Below the pieces are notes generated by a model, which ran no database searches, had not been told where the DNA came from, and saw only the letters and a program-made list of their open reading frames with translations. Below are positions 63,452 through 64,000 of a stretch of 64,000 bases of DNA, piece after piece (positions within the stretch are counted from its first letter, which is position 1; each line of letters opens with the position of its first letter). The DNA is from Macellibacteroides fermentans (GTDB taxonomy: Bacteria; Bacteroidota; Bacteroidia; Bacteroidales; Tannerellaceae). The stretch spans positions 52,483 through 116,482 of the forward strand of contig NZ_JACCCY010000007.1 in the NCBI RefSeq assembly GCF_013409575.1, in the 5' to 3' direction. The position numbers and the translations under genes were made by a program.

Positions 63452-64000
63452 TTAGATTTCGCTTTTATTAATCCACTTCCCAAAAGCAGGAGCTTTGTAG
63501 TTTTCATTTTTATCGATTAAATCATCAATGTCGTCACTTAAGATTAGCATTTCCTGATTAGCTTGTTTTTAAAAAACCATTGTCTACCATTTTCTGTATA
63601 AGCGATACAGTTCGTCGTAAAATTCCATTGGTGTTAAGAATTGCAACCGGTTTTTTATGCAATCCGAGCTGAGCCCATGTAAGCATTTCAAAAAAATTCT
63701 TCGAGTGTTCCAAAACCTCCCGGAAGGTGTAATGATTCCGTCCGAAAGCTCATCCATTTTTGTTTTCCGTTGATGCATTGTTTCAACTAAAATCAGTTCG
63801 GTTAAATTGTCGTGACCAATTTCAACTTTTTGCAGAAAGGTGGGCAACACTCCGATAGCTTTACCGTTATTGTCTAACACCCCGTTTGCAACAGCCCCCA
63901 TTAAACCAACATTTGCACCACCATAAACGAGTTCAATATTTTGTTCTGCCAATGTTTTACCTAGGTTGTAGGCTTCTTGTTCATATATTTTTTCTGTTCC
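63452..64000 (-). pseudogene. LOG-family (TIGR00730) Rossmann protein, partial and frame broken
   Basis: The start lies beyond the window edge. Visible parts are GTEKIYEQEAYNLGKTLAEQ, ELVYGGANVGLMGAVANGVL, IGVLPTFLQKVEIGH and ETMHQRKTKMDELSD, matching cytokinin-riboside-monophosphate phosphoribohydrolase-like proteins. The PGGFGTLEE active-site stretch is split by frame changes near 63718 and 63690. A further change near 63590 is needed to reach the C-terminus MLILSDDIDDLIDKNENYKAPAFGKW, ending at 63452. Confidence 0.75.

Overview
The window reads as a Bacteroidales chromosome segment, most likely Parabacteroides-like (Tannerellaceae). Three things point there: SusC/SusD pairs driven by ECF sigma/FecR switches, TAnnTTTG-type -7 promoter boxes in front of housekeeping genes, and family content typical of the order (BACON/M60, BT_3987-type DUF1735, DUF3823, DUF4954). 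The genus is inference.

Layout. 1-7000 is accessory and rearranged. It holds a papain-like cysteine-peptidase-like gene next to an eroded ArdC-like remnant, then an IS21-family element (1621-4049) lying 4 nt from an ISL3-family element (4054-5953). Both outer flanks of this IS block are truncated genes and neither side shows a target duplication, so it marks a deletion or rearrangement. 7200-25700 is core genome: AraC regulator, tRNA(CAU), prfB with its programmed +1 frameshift, acyl-CoA ligase, PadR/PspC pair, HIT, greA with a possible leader attenuator, a thioredoxin-like lipoprotein lacking CXXC, pnp, fumarase, DUF4954, hflX and a T9SS-like cargo protein.

25791-37000 (minus strand) is a polysaccharide-utilisation-type locus: ECF sigma, FecR anti-sigma, STN-SusC, SusD, DUF1735/F5-8C lipoprotein and an M60 metallopeptidase. 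The M60 enzyme suggests mucin-type glycoprotein as substrate. 40319-55349 (plus strand) is a second locus: ECF sigma, a polytopic membrane protein, FecR, STN-SusC, SusD, DUF3823, a DUF4965/glutaminase-like protein, GH43 and GH2. The two sigma genes are divergent, and an IS66 element (37333-39861, 8-bp target duplication) sits in their shared control region. A 25-bp motif (GGGG ... GTC, fixed spacing) lies 22-23 nt before both anti-sigma genes and before the membrane-protein gene. It is the best candidate for the ECF-dependent promoter of these switches.

55531-60673 holds an orphan Oar-like TonB-dependent receptor, an NPP-type phosphodiesterase lipoprotein and a small periplasmic helical-repeat protein. 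From about 61500 to the end three unrelated genes in a row (TonB receptor, NUDIX hydrolase, LOG-family protein) carry several single-base frame breaks each. This looks more like poor sequence quality near a contig end than like biological decay.
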